Of a DNA stretch of 64,000 nt, positions 11,129-24,553 are shown one piece after another (position 1 is the stretch's first letter; every line of letters starts with the position of its first letter). The translations under genes and the position numbers were made by a program. Source of the stretch: Boswellia sacra. Its lineage: Eukaryota; Streptophyta; Magnoliopsida; Sapindales; Burseraceae. The notes beneath the pieces are model-generated. The model worked only from the letters and a program-made list of their open reading frames with translations. It was not told the DNA's origin and did no database searches. The stretch covers positions 124,001-188,000 of the forward strand of contig SNVD02006085.1 in assembly GCA_013180625.2 (NCBI GenBank), in the 5' to 3' direction.

Positions 11129-12545
11129 AATCTCATGATAGTATCGAGTAAGAAATTTAAATAAGTTTTTAATGATGCTAATAAGCCCCATTTCTACTTT
11201 GAATCGTTGAAAGAGAATGAAATTATCATAAAGAGCTACTGTCTGCTTTCTTATAAGCTGTGTTATACTCAGCTTCCACTATTAACCCCTCTCCATTTGC
11301 ACTTGCATTTCTCTATTAAAATTAGGTTTTGTTATGTTTGATTGCGAACCCATTGAAAGCCTGCCATACAAGCCCACTGACTGCCAAAAAACTCCATGGG
11401 GTCAACATCTCCCTCGAGCAATCAATCATTCTCTCTCATATAAAGCGTCCATCTTTGATCTTTCTCCACTTTTGTGAACACTATAGCACCACCATACTCC
11501 TTTCACACAACACTTTCTTTCCTTAGCTAAACCATGCATCAAAACATAAAACAATCCATCTTTAAAAATCACCCCTTTAAAATGAAAACAATAGCATCTT
11601 ATGTTTTCTTATTAGACATCAGATATTTTGCATCATTGTGTATCAAGACCTTAAAAAAAAAGGTTATGTTTACTTAAATCAAATAATCTTGCTACAAAAT
11701 ATGATAGTTGTTCTTCAAAAAATGGTTAAATATACAATAAAACCTTGATAAAGTAATGTTATTGAAATTATAAAAAATATTATTTTATAGATGTTATTTA
11801 TTAATAAATTAATATTTTATTAATTTATTGATGGATGAAAATTTATTAATTTAATAAAATTTTTATATTTTAATCACTTGTAAATATATTATTATTTTTT
11901 TTATCAACATTCATGTCTAAAAGAGGCCGTCCAAGCAATAGTGACTTTACATAACTATTTGCTGCAATAAAAAAATAAGGAATATGTCACATACTTTGTA
12001 TAAATTAAAGATGATGTTGAGTTTAGTTTAGTTTAAATGTGAAGAAAAAAACACACGCGGCAATATGTTCAGAACGTGGAAGCAATAAGAGAACTCGTGC
12101 GGCTCCTAAAAAAACACACGCGGCAATAAAGACATAAAATCTTGTAATAATAAATATATTTTCAATGGTTGACCCAGATTAACCCTCACGTGGGGACAAG
12201 ATACGGATGGCGTGGACTATGCCAACTTGGAACTTGCCTCTTGCAGCTTCGTAAAACTAAACTAAACCAAACCCCCCCACGGCCCTCAAAATCTAAGCTT
12301 ATTAATATAATCCTTTCGTCATCAAATGATGACATGGCGGGAAATTTAAATATTTAGGCAAATATGTCATTAACCTACACTCTCGTCTGGCGCGTAACTC
12401 CCCTTCTCCAATCATCCAGACACAAGAAGCACCTCCACCCATTTGCCAACCCGATTGGCGCAATTGCTCTGGCTATTTTGTCTCTTCTGTTTATCGAAAA
12501 ACTAAACATTGAGAAATGTTTCTCATATGTTTCGTAAAAGTGAAA

Positions 12546-12582
<37 letters not shown>

Positions 12583-13492
12583 TCAATTTTTGTCATGAAA
12601 TTATACAGAAAGGTTGAAGAAAACCACCTGATTTTGATTTTTGGGATGAATATTAATATCAATACATAATTTTTTAATATGAATTACTGTTATAGGATAT
12701 AAAATATTATAAAATTAAAATCAAATATTTACAATCACACAGTAATGTAAGTCTATTTATGGAGATCAATATGTAAATATATCATAATTTTATTAAAATA
12801 TTCTAATACGTCAATGGCACAATATTTTTCATAATATAAAAATAATATAAAAAGTAATATTCATTTATAATTTTTTAAAAAGTAAAAAAAATCAAAACTT
12901 GAAATTATTTTATAAAATAATCAAACCCTAATTATTTTAGTATTTAACCAAGTATCAAGTAAAGATTCTTTTGTATTCAATTTACTCACTGATATAAGAT
13001 AGTTATCAAAGGATACTAAAAATATATTTATAATGTGTTAAGTAATGTATTGAGGTATTAAACATTGAGATGATATTCGAACGACTAAAAAAATTTAGTT
13101 TTTTTAAATAAGAACTTGGTTAAAGTATCAAAATTTAGGAAGATTCTTTTCTTAAAAAAAAAAAAAAACCTCCAAAATTTCGTTACTTCTTACTTTTTTT
13201 CTGACATTCTTATGACGGGTTAGATCAAAACGGATATTGGCCGATTTGATGACCCGTTTTGGCGAAATAGGAGGCGCGTGAAATAGCCATAATAATCCGA
13301 AGTACAAAATCCAACTCCATAACGGCGGTTACGGGTTTGGTGCAACGTCCCAATCACTTCGGTGGCAATAACAATAATCAAAGCTTAATCCAAATAAACA
13401 TTAAGATTAAAAAATAGCCTTCTTCAATACAAAAAATAAACTAAACCAGACACAAGACAAGAAGGAAGAGTTAAAATCCTCAACCTCCCGCA
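11129..13492. other. Intergenic region between hAT 1 and the BRUTUS-like gene
   Basis: AT-rich DNA without a supported gene. It contains an (AT)n run at 12549-12577 and two copies of ACACACGCGGCAATA near 12050 and 12114. A promoter-looking stretch around 11440-11530 (CATATAAAGC followed by CT-rich leader-like DNA) is not followed by a plausible open frame. The last few hundred bases should hold the BRUTUS-like promoter. I see no specific regulatory site I can defend. Confidence 0.5.
12549..12577. repeat. (AT)n microsatellite
   Basis: About 14 uninterrupted TA dinucleotides. Confidence 0.9.
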
Positions 13493-13609
13493 ATGCGAAA
13501 CCTTCCCCTCCGCTTTCTCAACGCTGCTAATGCTTTCCGTTCATGGACGCTGACGCTGGAGATTCTCCGGAAAATGTGGCCGATAAGGACGAGGATGAAG
13601 CAGCTTTAG
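13493..13609 (+). promoter_or_regulatory. Upstream ORF overlapping the BRUTUS-like start codon
   Basis: An ATG at 13493, 50 bases upstream of the main start, opens a 38-codon frame that ends at a TAG at 13607-13609, inside the main coding sequence and out of frame with it. If the transcript begins upstream of 13493, ribosomes starting here would bypass the main ATG and lower its translation. The transcription start is unknown, so this is a possible control element only. Confidence 0.4.
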
Positions 13610-16600
13610 TTGCCGAGTCCTTGTCCGGAGTCCGGCTCGCCGACGCTCCGATTCTTTTGCTCGTTTCTTTCCACAAAGCTTTACGCGCGGAGCTCGCCGA
13701 CCTCCGTCGTGTGGCGGTTACGGCTTTGGAGTTTGGCTCCCATGACCGTGAGCTGATACTCGAGCTTCAGCGAAGATTCGAGTTTTTGAAACTTGTTTAT
13801 AAGTATCATTGTGCCACCGAAGACGAGGTTAGCTTAGCTCACACGTGTTTTTACCTTTCCTTCAATTTTTTTTGTTTTTTTTGTTTTTAAAGGAAACTGG
13901 TACTTGATAGAATCAGAATAAACTCTTTTCATTTATCAACGTGCCTGCCTTTTGATGCTAAAAGGGCGTTTATTTTATTAAAAGCTTTTTTTTTTTTCAA
14001 TTATCATTTTGTTTATAGTGTGTTATGTTATGTTATGTTATGTCAAGAAGTGCTCTCCAAAGCCACATTTTAAAGAAGCACTTTTTTTGGAAAGACAATC
14101 TGAATGCATTCTTATTTTGGTTTGATACAGTTTCACACGAAAAACAAATATAATTTTCTTTTTTTTTTTCTTTTCATTTTAATGAGAGTCTTCTATGAAC
14201 AATTTTCAGAAAGGAAAAAGAGAAATAAAGCTAAATGATTATGATCACTCAAAAGAATGGAGAAACAACTTTTAATTGAACCCTATTGGTAAAAGTTTCT
14301 TTAAGGTGTATTCAGGTACTAGACTCACCATATTGATAATATTAATTTAATAATATTAAAATTTCTTTTTTCCTTGTATCTATAAGATAAATTCTAGGAT
14401 TATCTATGATCAATTAATTAGATAGAGAAAAGCAACAATTAATGAGCTTTAATCCAAGAGACTAAGCCCCTTTTATTTGCATTGACGTAGTTTGTAAGAA
14501 TTGAAGTATAAATGAAGTCCCATTTGATTTTCATATTTTAGTTTTTATGCCAATGTATGTACTCAAGTGTGATGCTATGTTACACCAGCCTCTAAAGTTG
14601 ACTTTTCCTATACGTTTGCTTTGCATATCTTCGTGCAGTCAAACAAGTAGAAATTGTCCCAAGTATTACTTGCGCTATTTGTGGATAATCTGAAACTGCT
14701 TTAAGCTGAAATATTTTAATGCTTTAGCAAAAGTTCCAGACAAATGGATGTTGAAGGTTCTAAAAGAGGAAAAAGGGTGAAAATTGATAATTATGCTTTT
14801 AACTTTTGACCTTTCATATTCGTTACCCTTTTCCACTTTTCACCTTTTATTATGCATTCTCTGCATAAAGTTATGCTTCCGGGAGTGAAACTTGAAAGTT
14901 TCTTGGCAGGTCATCTTTTTATCGCTAGATGTACATATAAAAAATGTGGCCTCCACATATTCACTTGAACACAAAAGCATAGATGAACTCTTTGACTCTG
15001 TTTTTGATCGCCTGAATATTTTACTGGAGGGAAGTGAAGATATGTCCAAGTCATTCAAAGAACTTGTTTTTCACATCAGTGCCATCCGGACCTTCATTTG
15101 CCAGCATATGCTGAAAGAAGAAGAGCAGGTAATCAATTGTTTCTTCATTGATAATATACTTGTTCCATTATATATATGTGTGTGTCTTCTCTTAATTCAA
15201 CCTATTCAGGTAGTTTATTGCTCTTATTTCATGTTTTGGTTACTCTCTTTATGTTGAGTTGTTCAGAACTTTCAACTTAACTGGACATTACTGGTACATC
15301 TTTCAAAATTAAAAATTGATTTGAACTTACTAAAACAATCTTCTCGCATTAATTGTGATAACAGCAATAAGTTTCTCGTATAGAAGTCTGTTAGAAGAAC
15401 ATAGTAAAAGTAGCATGTAAGATTAACGAGGTCAAATTACAATGTCTATAAACCCTGTCATACAATCAGCTATCATCAATCGACATGACAGTGTCTGGAT
15501 TCAAAAGCCTTAAACTACTTACTATTAGAGCCTTGAAGTGGAAAATAGAAATAAAACACAGCAAAGAGGAAACTGAAGTAGTTCAATGACGAGGAAAGTT
15601 TCAAATGAATCATATGAGACCTGTCTGTGAAGCTAGCGTCTAGCAGGTAAATATAGCAAATGAGGAAAATTTTTACCATGGAGAACCTCACATATTCAAC
15701 CAGAGTGTACTCGCTAGTAATATTGGATTTATTTTAGTCCAGCATATATCAAAACTCTTAGAATGGATGTGTGGACCACGAAATCAACATAGATGGAGAT
15801 GAAGAAGCCCAAGGTAGGAATAACAGCTAGCTATTCTTTTATTGCTGCATATGATCCACTTTGTAATGAATGAACTTTAAGCATAATAAATTCATCCAGA
15901 AGATTTCTTTGGATTCTTTGCCGGATAGCTTCTAAGCATATTGCAAATATAGATCGATTATAACTTCCGAATATTTATATAAGTTGCAGATCTCTATGTG
16001 TTGACTGAAGTCGTTTTACAGCAACAGTTCAATCGAATTTGAGTAAACCAATTTTTCTGTTTCGAAATTCTTATTAGCATTTGTTATAAACTCATATGAT
16101 CTCATATGATATGTATTAAATACACTATACATGGGGGTGCAGGTTTTTCCTTTGCTGATGCAGGAGTTCTCTTCTGAAGATCAAGCTTCACTTGTCTGTC
16201 AATTTCTATGCAGTGTTCCTGTAATGCTATTGGAGGTTTTTTTTCCATGGATGATCTCCTTTCTATCTGAGGATGAAAAAATAGATGTCAAACATTGTAT
16301 AAAAGAAACTGTATCTGATGAAACCTCGCTGCAGAAGGTAGACCCCGGATTAAATTCTCACTATGATTTAACTAGTCTTTTCTATTGTGATTGGTTTAAA
16401 TGTAATTTTGTAGGTGGTAATTTCTTGGCTTGATAACAACTTCCAAGGCCCTTTTTCAGCATTTGGAAAAAGACGTCAGCATCTTGACGGAGACAACATG
16501 AAAAGCATTATGAAATTGCTTTCATCTAAGACATACTCGGGAGAAAATTTGCATTGGAAGAAACCATATGGTTTACAATCAAATTTTGGACACAATCCAC

Positions 16601-19600
16601 TTGATTGTCTTCTGCTTTGGCATAGAGCGGTCAGGAAAGATTTGGAAGGAACTCTGGACAACCTAAATCAAATAAAATGTTCAAACGATTTCCAAGATTT
16701 GGAATCAGTAGTTTTCCAGCTAAAATTTCTTGTTGATGTCCTTATCTTCTACGGGTAATTAAAATGTTTGCTGGAAAGCTATTTTATACACTAAATTATG
16801 ATTTCTCAAAGTGCCAAGTTGGGTACCTCTTTCTTTAAATTTTCTGATAATATCAAGAATTATTATCTAGATTTTTTGTTTATTTATTTTACAGCATTGC
16901 ACTGGAGAAATATTATTATCCTCTGCTAAATGAACTTCCCAGAATTTGGCTGTCTCCTCTCAAAGAAAAATTTCAAGTTGAAAGTTTACAGAAATTACTA
17001 AACCAGTACTTTGGAAATGGTACACCTATGTGCAAGTTTGTGGAGAAGCTTTTCTGTGAACTGGAGTCTTTTGTGATGCTTATCAGCACACAGTTTGCTT
17101 TTCAAGAAACAGAGGTATACTGTTTACTTGTCATTACAGAGCAAGATGGGATAATGCCACCCCTTAAGTTTAAATTAGCAGCAAATTAGCAACTATAGTA
17201 ACTAACCCTTTGCAATTTAGCTGCCAACTTGAATTCAATCAACTTACCGGATGATATCTCACTATCTGAAAAGTAAAGTGAAAAATATTTCTACGCAATC
17301 CATTTGACACTTTCTCGTTTCTGTAAACAGTTGTTCACCATTTGTAGCCAGAATTGCAGCCGTGTAATGCAGAAGAAACTTCTGTACAAGACCCTTCATA
17401 TGATGCCGCTTGGTTTGCTCAAGTGTGTGATCATTTGGTTTTCAGTTCACTTATCTGAGGATGAATCCAGGTCCTTTCTTCATGGCATCAATCAGGGAGA
17501 TTCTGTAGTCAATGTATCATTTGCATACCTCCTAAATGAGTGGTTCTGTATTGGCTACTCGGGTAAAACTACTGTTGATAAATTCAGAATGGAGTTGCAG
17601 AAACTGTTCAAGAGCAGATGCTCTTTCCTATCTGAGCAAATCAAGGAAGTTGTTGAATCCCCTACCTTACAGTCAGATACGCAACCTTGTAAAGGAATAA
17701 AACAGAGGCAAATGGAGCCAGTCTCTACCAACAGGAGCACCAAATGCTTGCCTTATTTTTCATCTTTCCACTCCCATGCTACTAAGAAGTATGAGACATC
17801 GTACTCTAGTGGAACCGGTCTGCATATATTTTTCCCTCAGACAATAAAGACATCATATCCCTCCCCTGAATATTTTGTTGAAAGATGTTGTGGCTATTCC
17901 ATTGCCGATGAACCAACCCCAATAGACCTCATGTTTTTCTTCCACAAGGCAGTCAAGAAAGATTTGGATTACCTTGTCTTCGGTTCAGCTCAGTTGTCTG
18001 AAAATGCTCTCTTCCTCGCAGATTTCCACCGGCGCTTCCATCTCATACAGTTTCTATATCAAATTCACAGTGATGCTGAGGATGAGGTTGCATTTCCTGC
18101 TTTGGAGGCAAAGGGGAAACTTCAAAATATTAGCCACTCATACTCCATTGACCACAGACTGGAAATTGAACATTTCAGAAAGATATCCCGCATTCTAAAT
18201 AAGATGCTTGAATTGCAAGTGTCAGTTTCAAGTATTGACTCAAATACTGGGGATCAGACAATGTTGAAGTACCATAAGCTGTGCATCAGGCTTCATGACA
18301 AATGCAACTCACTGTATAAATTAATGGCAGAACATATTCACCGTGAAGAGACTGAACTTTGGCCTTTGTTTAAAGGATGTTTTTCTATTGAGGAGCAAGA
18401 AAAAATCATCAAGTCCATGCTTGGAAGACTAACAGCTCGAACGCTACAGGATTTGATACCCTGGCTAATGGCAGCATTAAAACCAGAAGAACAGCACACT
18501 GTGATGTCAATATGGCTCAATGCCACAAAAAATACAATGTTTAAAGAATGGTTGGCAGAATGGTGGGAGGGTTACGATATTGCAAAGGTAGAAAAGGAGC
18601 CAAGTATTCCAGCTTCAATGGCTACAGATCCCTTGGAGATTATCTCATCATATCTGGCTAATGACGTTATTGATACAAAAAAGGGAGAATCCTTTGGTGA
18701 CGAAGTCAGTGATCTTCCACAAAAAGATCACGATGGGACTGATTTGGTGTCATTAGAGAGGTATAATGTGGATAAATCGAAACTTTTGAATGAAGAACGA
18801 AGACATTGTGAATGCTCCGCTTGTGCAAAGCATTACGGTAAGGGTGAAAAGAAGAAACAAGGTGAAATGGTTGATGTCGTGGATTTGGTTGATAAACGAG
18901 GTGAGACATTTGCAGAAAGTCAGAAGTCTAAGAATCACGGGAGCCTTCTGCAAAGGAATCAACAATATCTGGAGCGTGTGATAAAAAGAGTATCCCGTGA
19001 TTCTTCCCTTGATCCGCAGAAAAAAGAATACATTTTCCATAACCTGCTAATGAGGTTGGTAATAAGCATTTAATGTTACGCTAAATTGCTTTTTTTTTTT
19101 TTTTAATTTTGTTTCTGTATCCCTATCTTTAGAAGAGGTTCAAGATTTTTTCCTTTTATATTAATTTTCTGAGATTTTATCGTGATGAAGTCATTAAAAA
19201 TTTAAAATATTCTCTGTAACACTCCCACGTTTTAGATATAATGAATATACTATTTGGATTATGTGTCTTTGGGATAAGAGGCTGAAATGTCTTTTACATT
19301 TTAGGAGTGCCCTGATACATAGAAAATCCAGCCCTCTAAGAGTTATGATCTGATTGATGGTCCTAGCCGTCAATCCAAGACATATTTTCACGACTTAAAG
19401 GACAGATTAGATGAGATCAGGTGATTCGGGTTAACTGCTAAGCAGTAGTGTACTGGACTTGCCCAGTGAGCCAAATGTATTTAACTTAGTAAGTCTCGCC
19501 AAAATGAGTCTGCACTTTCTGGTTTCCTGAGGTTTGTTTTATACTCAACTAAAAAATTTTGTCAAACTGTGCACACCTGCTTGTGTTGAAGTGCATTTTA

Positions 19601-21643
19601 CAGCCAATGTGCTGTTGGGAGACATCAAAAAGATGTTCAGGCAGCTTAATTATTTCCTAGTTGTGTTCTCTTAATGCAGCAAGCTTATAAAACTTACCAC
19701 TTCCATACAGTTTCAGCCGTTGGATCACCGGACAGCAGATTAATTATTCGAGAGTAACCGTCTCAAATGAAGGGGAAGAAATTCCGGGTCAGCATCCATC
19801 TTATCGTGACCCTCATAAACTAATCTTTGGTTGCAAACACTATAAGAGGAACTGTAAACTCGTGGCCCCATGCTGCAACCAGATTTGTACATGCATACGA
19901 TGCCATGATGAGGTAGCTGATCATTCGTTGGATAGGTAATGCCATTATTGTTTACATTTCCACTTTTGTGCTTTGAATTTTGATCTTCTCTTCCGCATAC
20001 TTATGAGCTGAATTCAATATGAATGCAGGAAATCAATAACAAAGATGATGTGCATGAAATGCTTGATAATTCAGCCAATTGGACTCACGTGCTCAACAGT
20101 TTCCTGCCAAAATTTTACCATGGCAAGATACTATTGCAGGACCTGCAAATTGTTTGATGATGAAAGGTGATAGCATAATTGACCTCTTTTAGTTTCCAAG
20201 CTTTTTCCATTTTCTTCTAGGATAAGTTCAATGATATTGGATTTCACATTCTAAATTTCTGGAGTTTCTGAAAGAAATCTTCCAACAGGGAAATCTACCA
20301 CTGCCCTTATTGTAATCTGTGCCGATTAGGGAAAGGATTGGGAACCAACTATTTTCACTGTATGAATTGCAATGCTTGCATGTCGCGGACTCTGTCAAAG
20401 CACATATGCAGAGAGAAATGTTTTATGGATAACTGCCCAATCTGCCATGAAGATATCTTTTCATCTAACTCTCCGGTGAAGGGCCTCCCATGTGGTCATT
20501 TTATGCACTCAGAGTGTTTTCAGGTACTTGGCTGTTGTAACTCTCCCCTTTTCTTCATTGAGTTTAATAAATATTCAGACAGCTTTACTGACACTTTTGG
20601 TGCCGCTACTAGGAATACACTAGTACTCACTACAACTGCCCTATCTGTAGCAAATCACTTGGTGACATGCAGGTTAGTTATACGATATTGTATTGCTGAA
20701 AACTAAATTATTGCAGGTGAAATTACATTAGTTCATGCCCTGCAAAAGAATGCATGGTCACATCTTTCACTTTGTCCTTAGACTTAACAATGGACTTATT
20801 TTAGCTTTCATGCTTACGGTTGATCAGCATTATAAATTTGTTTCAACCAAAGCAATTTTTACATTCTTTCTATATATGCAGACCATTGTAAAATAATTAG
20901 ATCATGTTTTTTATAAGCTTTTTCTTTTTCTTGTGGATTTCTAGAAATCACACAATTGCGATCATTGTTAAGCAACTACGGCTAAATTAGATACCAAAAC
21001 CACGTGATAGTTGTATACGTAAAAATGTCTGAACTGATGTTGTTTTCTACCGTGACAATCAACATCAAGAGTCCATTATGAATTTGCGGAAATTCTATGT
21101 GATGCAAACTAAGGAGTAATAAATGCTTCTTGTGCGTCTCTGATTTCTAATCAATTTTACATTATAGTTGCTTAAGGGTCAGTTTAGGCGAGCTTTTGTA
21201 TACACATCAACATGTATTCAACTGACAAAGAGTTTGATACAGTACGATGCTTAGTCTCGATTTTTGATAAGTTGTATGTTTGAAGAGCTCTCTTTGGTGT
21301 TGTACGTTAAATATAGCAGCAATTTCGGTTGTTTCCACCTGTTGTAGGGGTCTTGAAGCTTTTAAGAAAATATTTTGCAGGTGTACTATAGGATGTTAGA
21401 TGCCTTGTTGGCGGAGGAGAAAATTCCACCAGAATACTCTGGCCAAACTCAGGTTCTTCATTCTCTTTGTTTAATCACATATTCTATATCTTCTATGTAT
21501 TAATGTTATGAAGTTAACCTTCCAAACGAATCACATCACAGGTCATACTCTGTAATGATTGTGAAAAGAGAGGAGATGCTCCCTTCCACTGGCTTCATCA
21601 CAAATGCCCCCATTGTGGCTCCTACAACACCAGGCTTGTATGA
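13543..21643 (+). CDS. BTSL: BRUTUS-like hemerythrin/CHY/RING zinc-finger E3 ubiquitin ligase
   Basis: Twelve exons: 13543-13827, 14910-15128, 16143-16337, 16414-16754, 16895-17114, 17331-19054, 19711-19935, 20029-20166, 20289-20523, 20613-20672, 21381-21452 and 21542-21643. They join in frame through GT-AG introns to 1,271 residues, close to the family length. The N-terminal hemerythrin domain (about residues 40-190) has FHKALRAEL, YKYHCATEDE, SLEHKSIDEL and CQHMLKEEEQ. A second, weaker one lies around 280-420. A third (about 620-770) has FFFHKAVKKD, QIHSDAEDE and EHIHREETELWPLF. The CHY-type zinc finger starts near 1035 (GCKHYKRNC), the RING near 1163 (CPICHED, then CGHFMHSECF and CPIC), and a zinc ribbon ends the protein. 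BTS/BTSL proteins bind iron and target iron-deficiency regulators for degradation. The order matches BTSL1/BTSL2 (At1g74770/At1g18910). No disabling change was seen. Confidence 0.96.
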
Positions 21644-22870
21644 ATAATTAATGATTTATCAAGCTTCTTTGTATAACAAAATCGTCCTCCATAAATACTC
21701 AATTCCCCTGTTCGTCTTGTGATTGAGAGAAAGCACTCTACATATAGCTTATCATTTGAATAATCTAGTTCTTGTCCAAGATATGATTTCAAGTCTTCTC
21801 AATCCTTTTCCAGCCTTGCCTTGAGGATTTATATATTTGAAACTTCGGAAATCCATTTGGGTTATATACCAAGAAAACCCGTCTCTTTGGATTTTTTTTT
21901 TTTGTTATATTTTTTATTTGTGGTTTCTGGAAGCTGTTGTGCAATGTTGTTTGCAATGTTATAATCACAAAAATTTATATATATATATAATTTTTGTGTA
22001 TAAAGTGATATTGCATTGCTCTTATTCAGTACTAAATTATTGATTGACATTCATTACTTATACTTTCTTGTTTTCGTCCTTTCAACTGAGTTATGACATG
22101 TTACTATATAACATTTGCAGGTATAAATTATTTTCAATATTCAACCGTTATAAGGGTAAAGAAAATTTTATTTTCTTAAAATATATAATAAAAGGTTAAC
22201 ATTGATGAGTTAGATCCTTGCATGGGCCTAAAACAACTAAAAGTTTGTGGTGTCAGGGATGGAGCCAGGACTTTAGGTAAGTGGAGGCAAATTGAAACAA
22301 CATTATAATTTTAAATTTTAAATAGAAATAAAGGTTAAAAAAATTATATTCATCAATAATAATATTTATAATCAGTGCATTTTCATATTTTTAAAATTCT
22401 CATGATTAAGACTACCAAATACAATTCTTCTCTGAACTTGAAATTAACAAAAGCTGCTAAAAGTTACTAGTATAATCAAAATTTAATTGATAAGAAATGA
22501 GAAATTATTAATTATTCTTGTTCAATTGTGTGAAAAAAAACTCTGAATTTTTATTTCAAAAACACATTGTCATTATGATTATAATTTTAATTAGATTGAT
22601 AAAAGCAAATATATGTGAATCAAAGATACAAAAAAGTAGAAGGCCATGAAATGAACAAGAGGTCATGGAAATAAATATATAGAGCCAAAAACAATGAGCT
22701 CTTACCATTTGTTACTTTCAAAAAACTATATGATAATATATATGTATTAATTTTTTGGAAACAAAATCTAGAGAAGAAAGGAATTTTTTTTTTTGTAAAG
22801 TATGGGAATTTTTTGCTTTGTTAAATTTCTTGTTTTTTAATTTGGCTTATCATATTCAATTGTGTAGATT

Positions 22871-23062
22871 GAGTAATACTACTCTTACAAATTTTTCATA
22901 CAACTCACTTATACAAACTAACATGGCATGATGTGATTGGATGAATAAATACTTCTAACAAATAATATTGATTAAGATAAGTGATACGGTGATCATGCAA
23001 TAATGTCATATCAGTTTGCATAGCTGAGTTTCTATAATGAGCTTGTAAGGGTAGCATCACTC
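22871..23062. mobile_element. MITE-like element, copy 1
   Basis: The left end GAGTAATACTACTCTTACAA is close to the reverse complement of the right end TTGTAAGGGTAGCATCACTC. The 192-bp unit is non-coding and AT-rich. It resembles the copy at 23286-23464 along its length (ACAAACT, CATGATGTGATTGGATGA). Confidence 0.68.
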
Positions 23063-23079
23063 ATAAAGCTTAAAACAAT

Positions 23080-23266
23080 GTTAGCTTTACAATTTTTTTC
23101 TACAAATTCTTGTATATAAATTGATGTGTTATGAAATGATTGGAGAAATAAATATACAAAATCTACTCATTTAATGAAGAGTAATAATGTGTGAATAAAT
23201 GAGTAATACCACATCAATTTGTATACATAAATTTGGTTATAGAGTTTGTAGAATAGCACTACTCTC
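23080..23266. mobile_element. MITE-like element, copy 2 (degenerate left end)
   Basis: Shares internal blocks (TTGATGTGTTATGAAATGAT, then TAGCACTACTCTC at the right) with copies 1 and 3, but its left terminal repeat is eroded, so the left border is approximate. Confidence 0.5.
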
Positions 23267-23285
23267 AAGTTCAAGGAAAAAAATT

Positions 23286-23464
23286 GAGTAATACTATTCT
23301 TACAAACTTTCTGTACAAACTTATTCATACAAACTGATGTGTCATGATCTGATTAGATGAGTGAACTTCAAATTTTAATTACATTAATTAATATAGATGA
23401 TATGTCAATCATTCAATGATGTTATATAAGTTTGTATGAATAATTTGTAAGAATAACACCACTC
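23286..23464. mobile_element. MITE-like element, copy 3, with 9-bp target duplication
   Basis: The left end GAGTAATACTATTCTTACAA and right end GTAAGAATAACACCACTC form inverted repeats. The unit is flanked by AAAAAAATT on both sides, an exact 9-bp duplication though of low complexity. A 9-bp duplication suggests a Mutator-type MITE. Length is 179 bp with no coding capacity. Confidence 0.7.
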
Positions 23465-24341
23465 AAAAAAATTAGTGGAAGTGTCAAACATTTCTAGGCA
23501 GTTATGTTCCAAAACTAAAAGAATATGTATTTTTAGTGTAAACTAATGGGCAAAATCAATAAATTTTTTCAATCCATTAGGGTCAACAACCCACACTAGC
23601 CACTAAAAAGCTCTTTCCTTGAGTAGTGTTTGTTTTTATTGTTAAAAACTCTTTTATAGAAAAGCATATTTATCAATATATTTAAATCAATATCAATCAA
23701 ATATCATTTTGAAAATTAAAAAAAATAAAAACCAACCATATATTCTTACCAAACTTTAAAAACAAAAACTGAAAATATAAAAACAAACACACATCTGAAT
23801 TCCTAATTATTCTACATCTATGTTTACAAATTACAAATACTTTCATTGAATGATCCTACCTTTTCCTTCACTCTCTTTTGCACTCTTACCAAAACCTAGC
23901 ATCATATAAAATCTTAAATAATTGTTTTCGAAAAAAAAAACATAAAGAATTTAAAGAAAATATATTTTATCCAACTGTTCTAATTTTTTTTAAAAAAATT
24001 AGTTTAAAATTTTTATCTTTTGATTCTGAGATTAAAATTGTAACATTATGGGAAATATATTAGTGAAAATTAAAAAAAAAAGAACAAGACTTTAATTTTT
24101 AGTGTTTGTTAAAATTTATTTTTGAATCATATAACACTTTGTTATTTTATAAATTTGAGTTTGTATGAATAATTTATAACTTCAGTATTAGGATTATTCT
24201 TTTTGGGATAATCCAATTCTTTTAAACCGCAGCGCTCCCCCCTGTTATGTTTTAATTGTACATTCATTCACTAGAAAAACCATAATGTGCCTCCCCGCTT
24301 GCAGAATTCTCTCAACTTCTACTTAACCTAAAATTTTCTAC

Positions 24342-24553
24342 TTTTTTTTTTTTTGTAACCGAGATGTCCGGGCCAGCTTATGCGCACTACAACTAATCCT
24401 CAGGGGAGACTAGCGCAACCACAACCCACTGTCACGATCTCCCGCTTACCTCATGAGAAATGCCATTGTGAAGAGTCGAACCCAGGACTTCTCTGTAAGC
24501 CTTATCAACTCCCTCCTGGGCCGCCCTTGCCACTCGAACCAACCCATTGTGAG
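24342..24553 (-). mobile_element. tRNA-derived SINE (about 210 bp)
   Basis: On the minus strand it begins with Pol III-like boxes (A-box-like GAGTGGCAAGGG, B box GGGTTCGACTC), continues through a tRNA-unrelated body and ends in a run of 13 A's (T's at 24342-24354). TTTCTACTT occurs at both flanks (24335-24343 and 24554-24562) as a plausible target-site duplication. The overall plan is that of Au-like plant SINEs. The family name is an inference. Confidence 0.75.

Noticed and set aside
11440..11530. Orphan promoter and leader for a small gene
   Set aside because: A TATA-like box and CT-rich leader-like DNA are present, but the only open frames are short and show no recognisable protein.
17304..17330. 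Start codon for a separate protein at 17304
   Set aside because: This is intron sequence before a CAG acceptor at 17330. The following frame is exon 6 of the BRUTUS-like gene.
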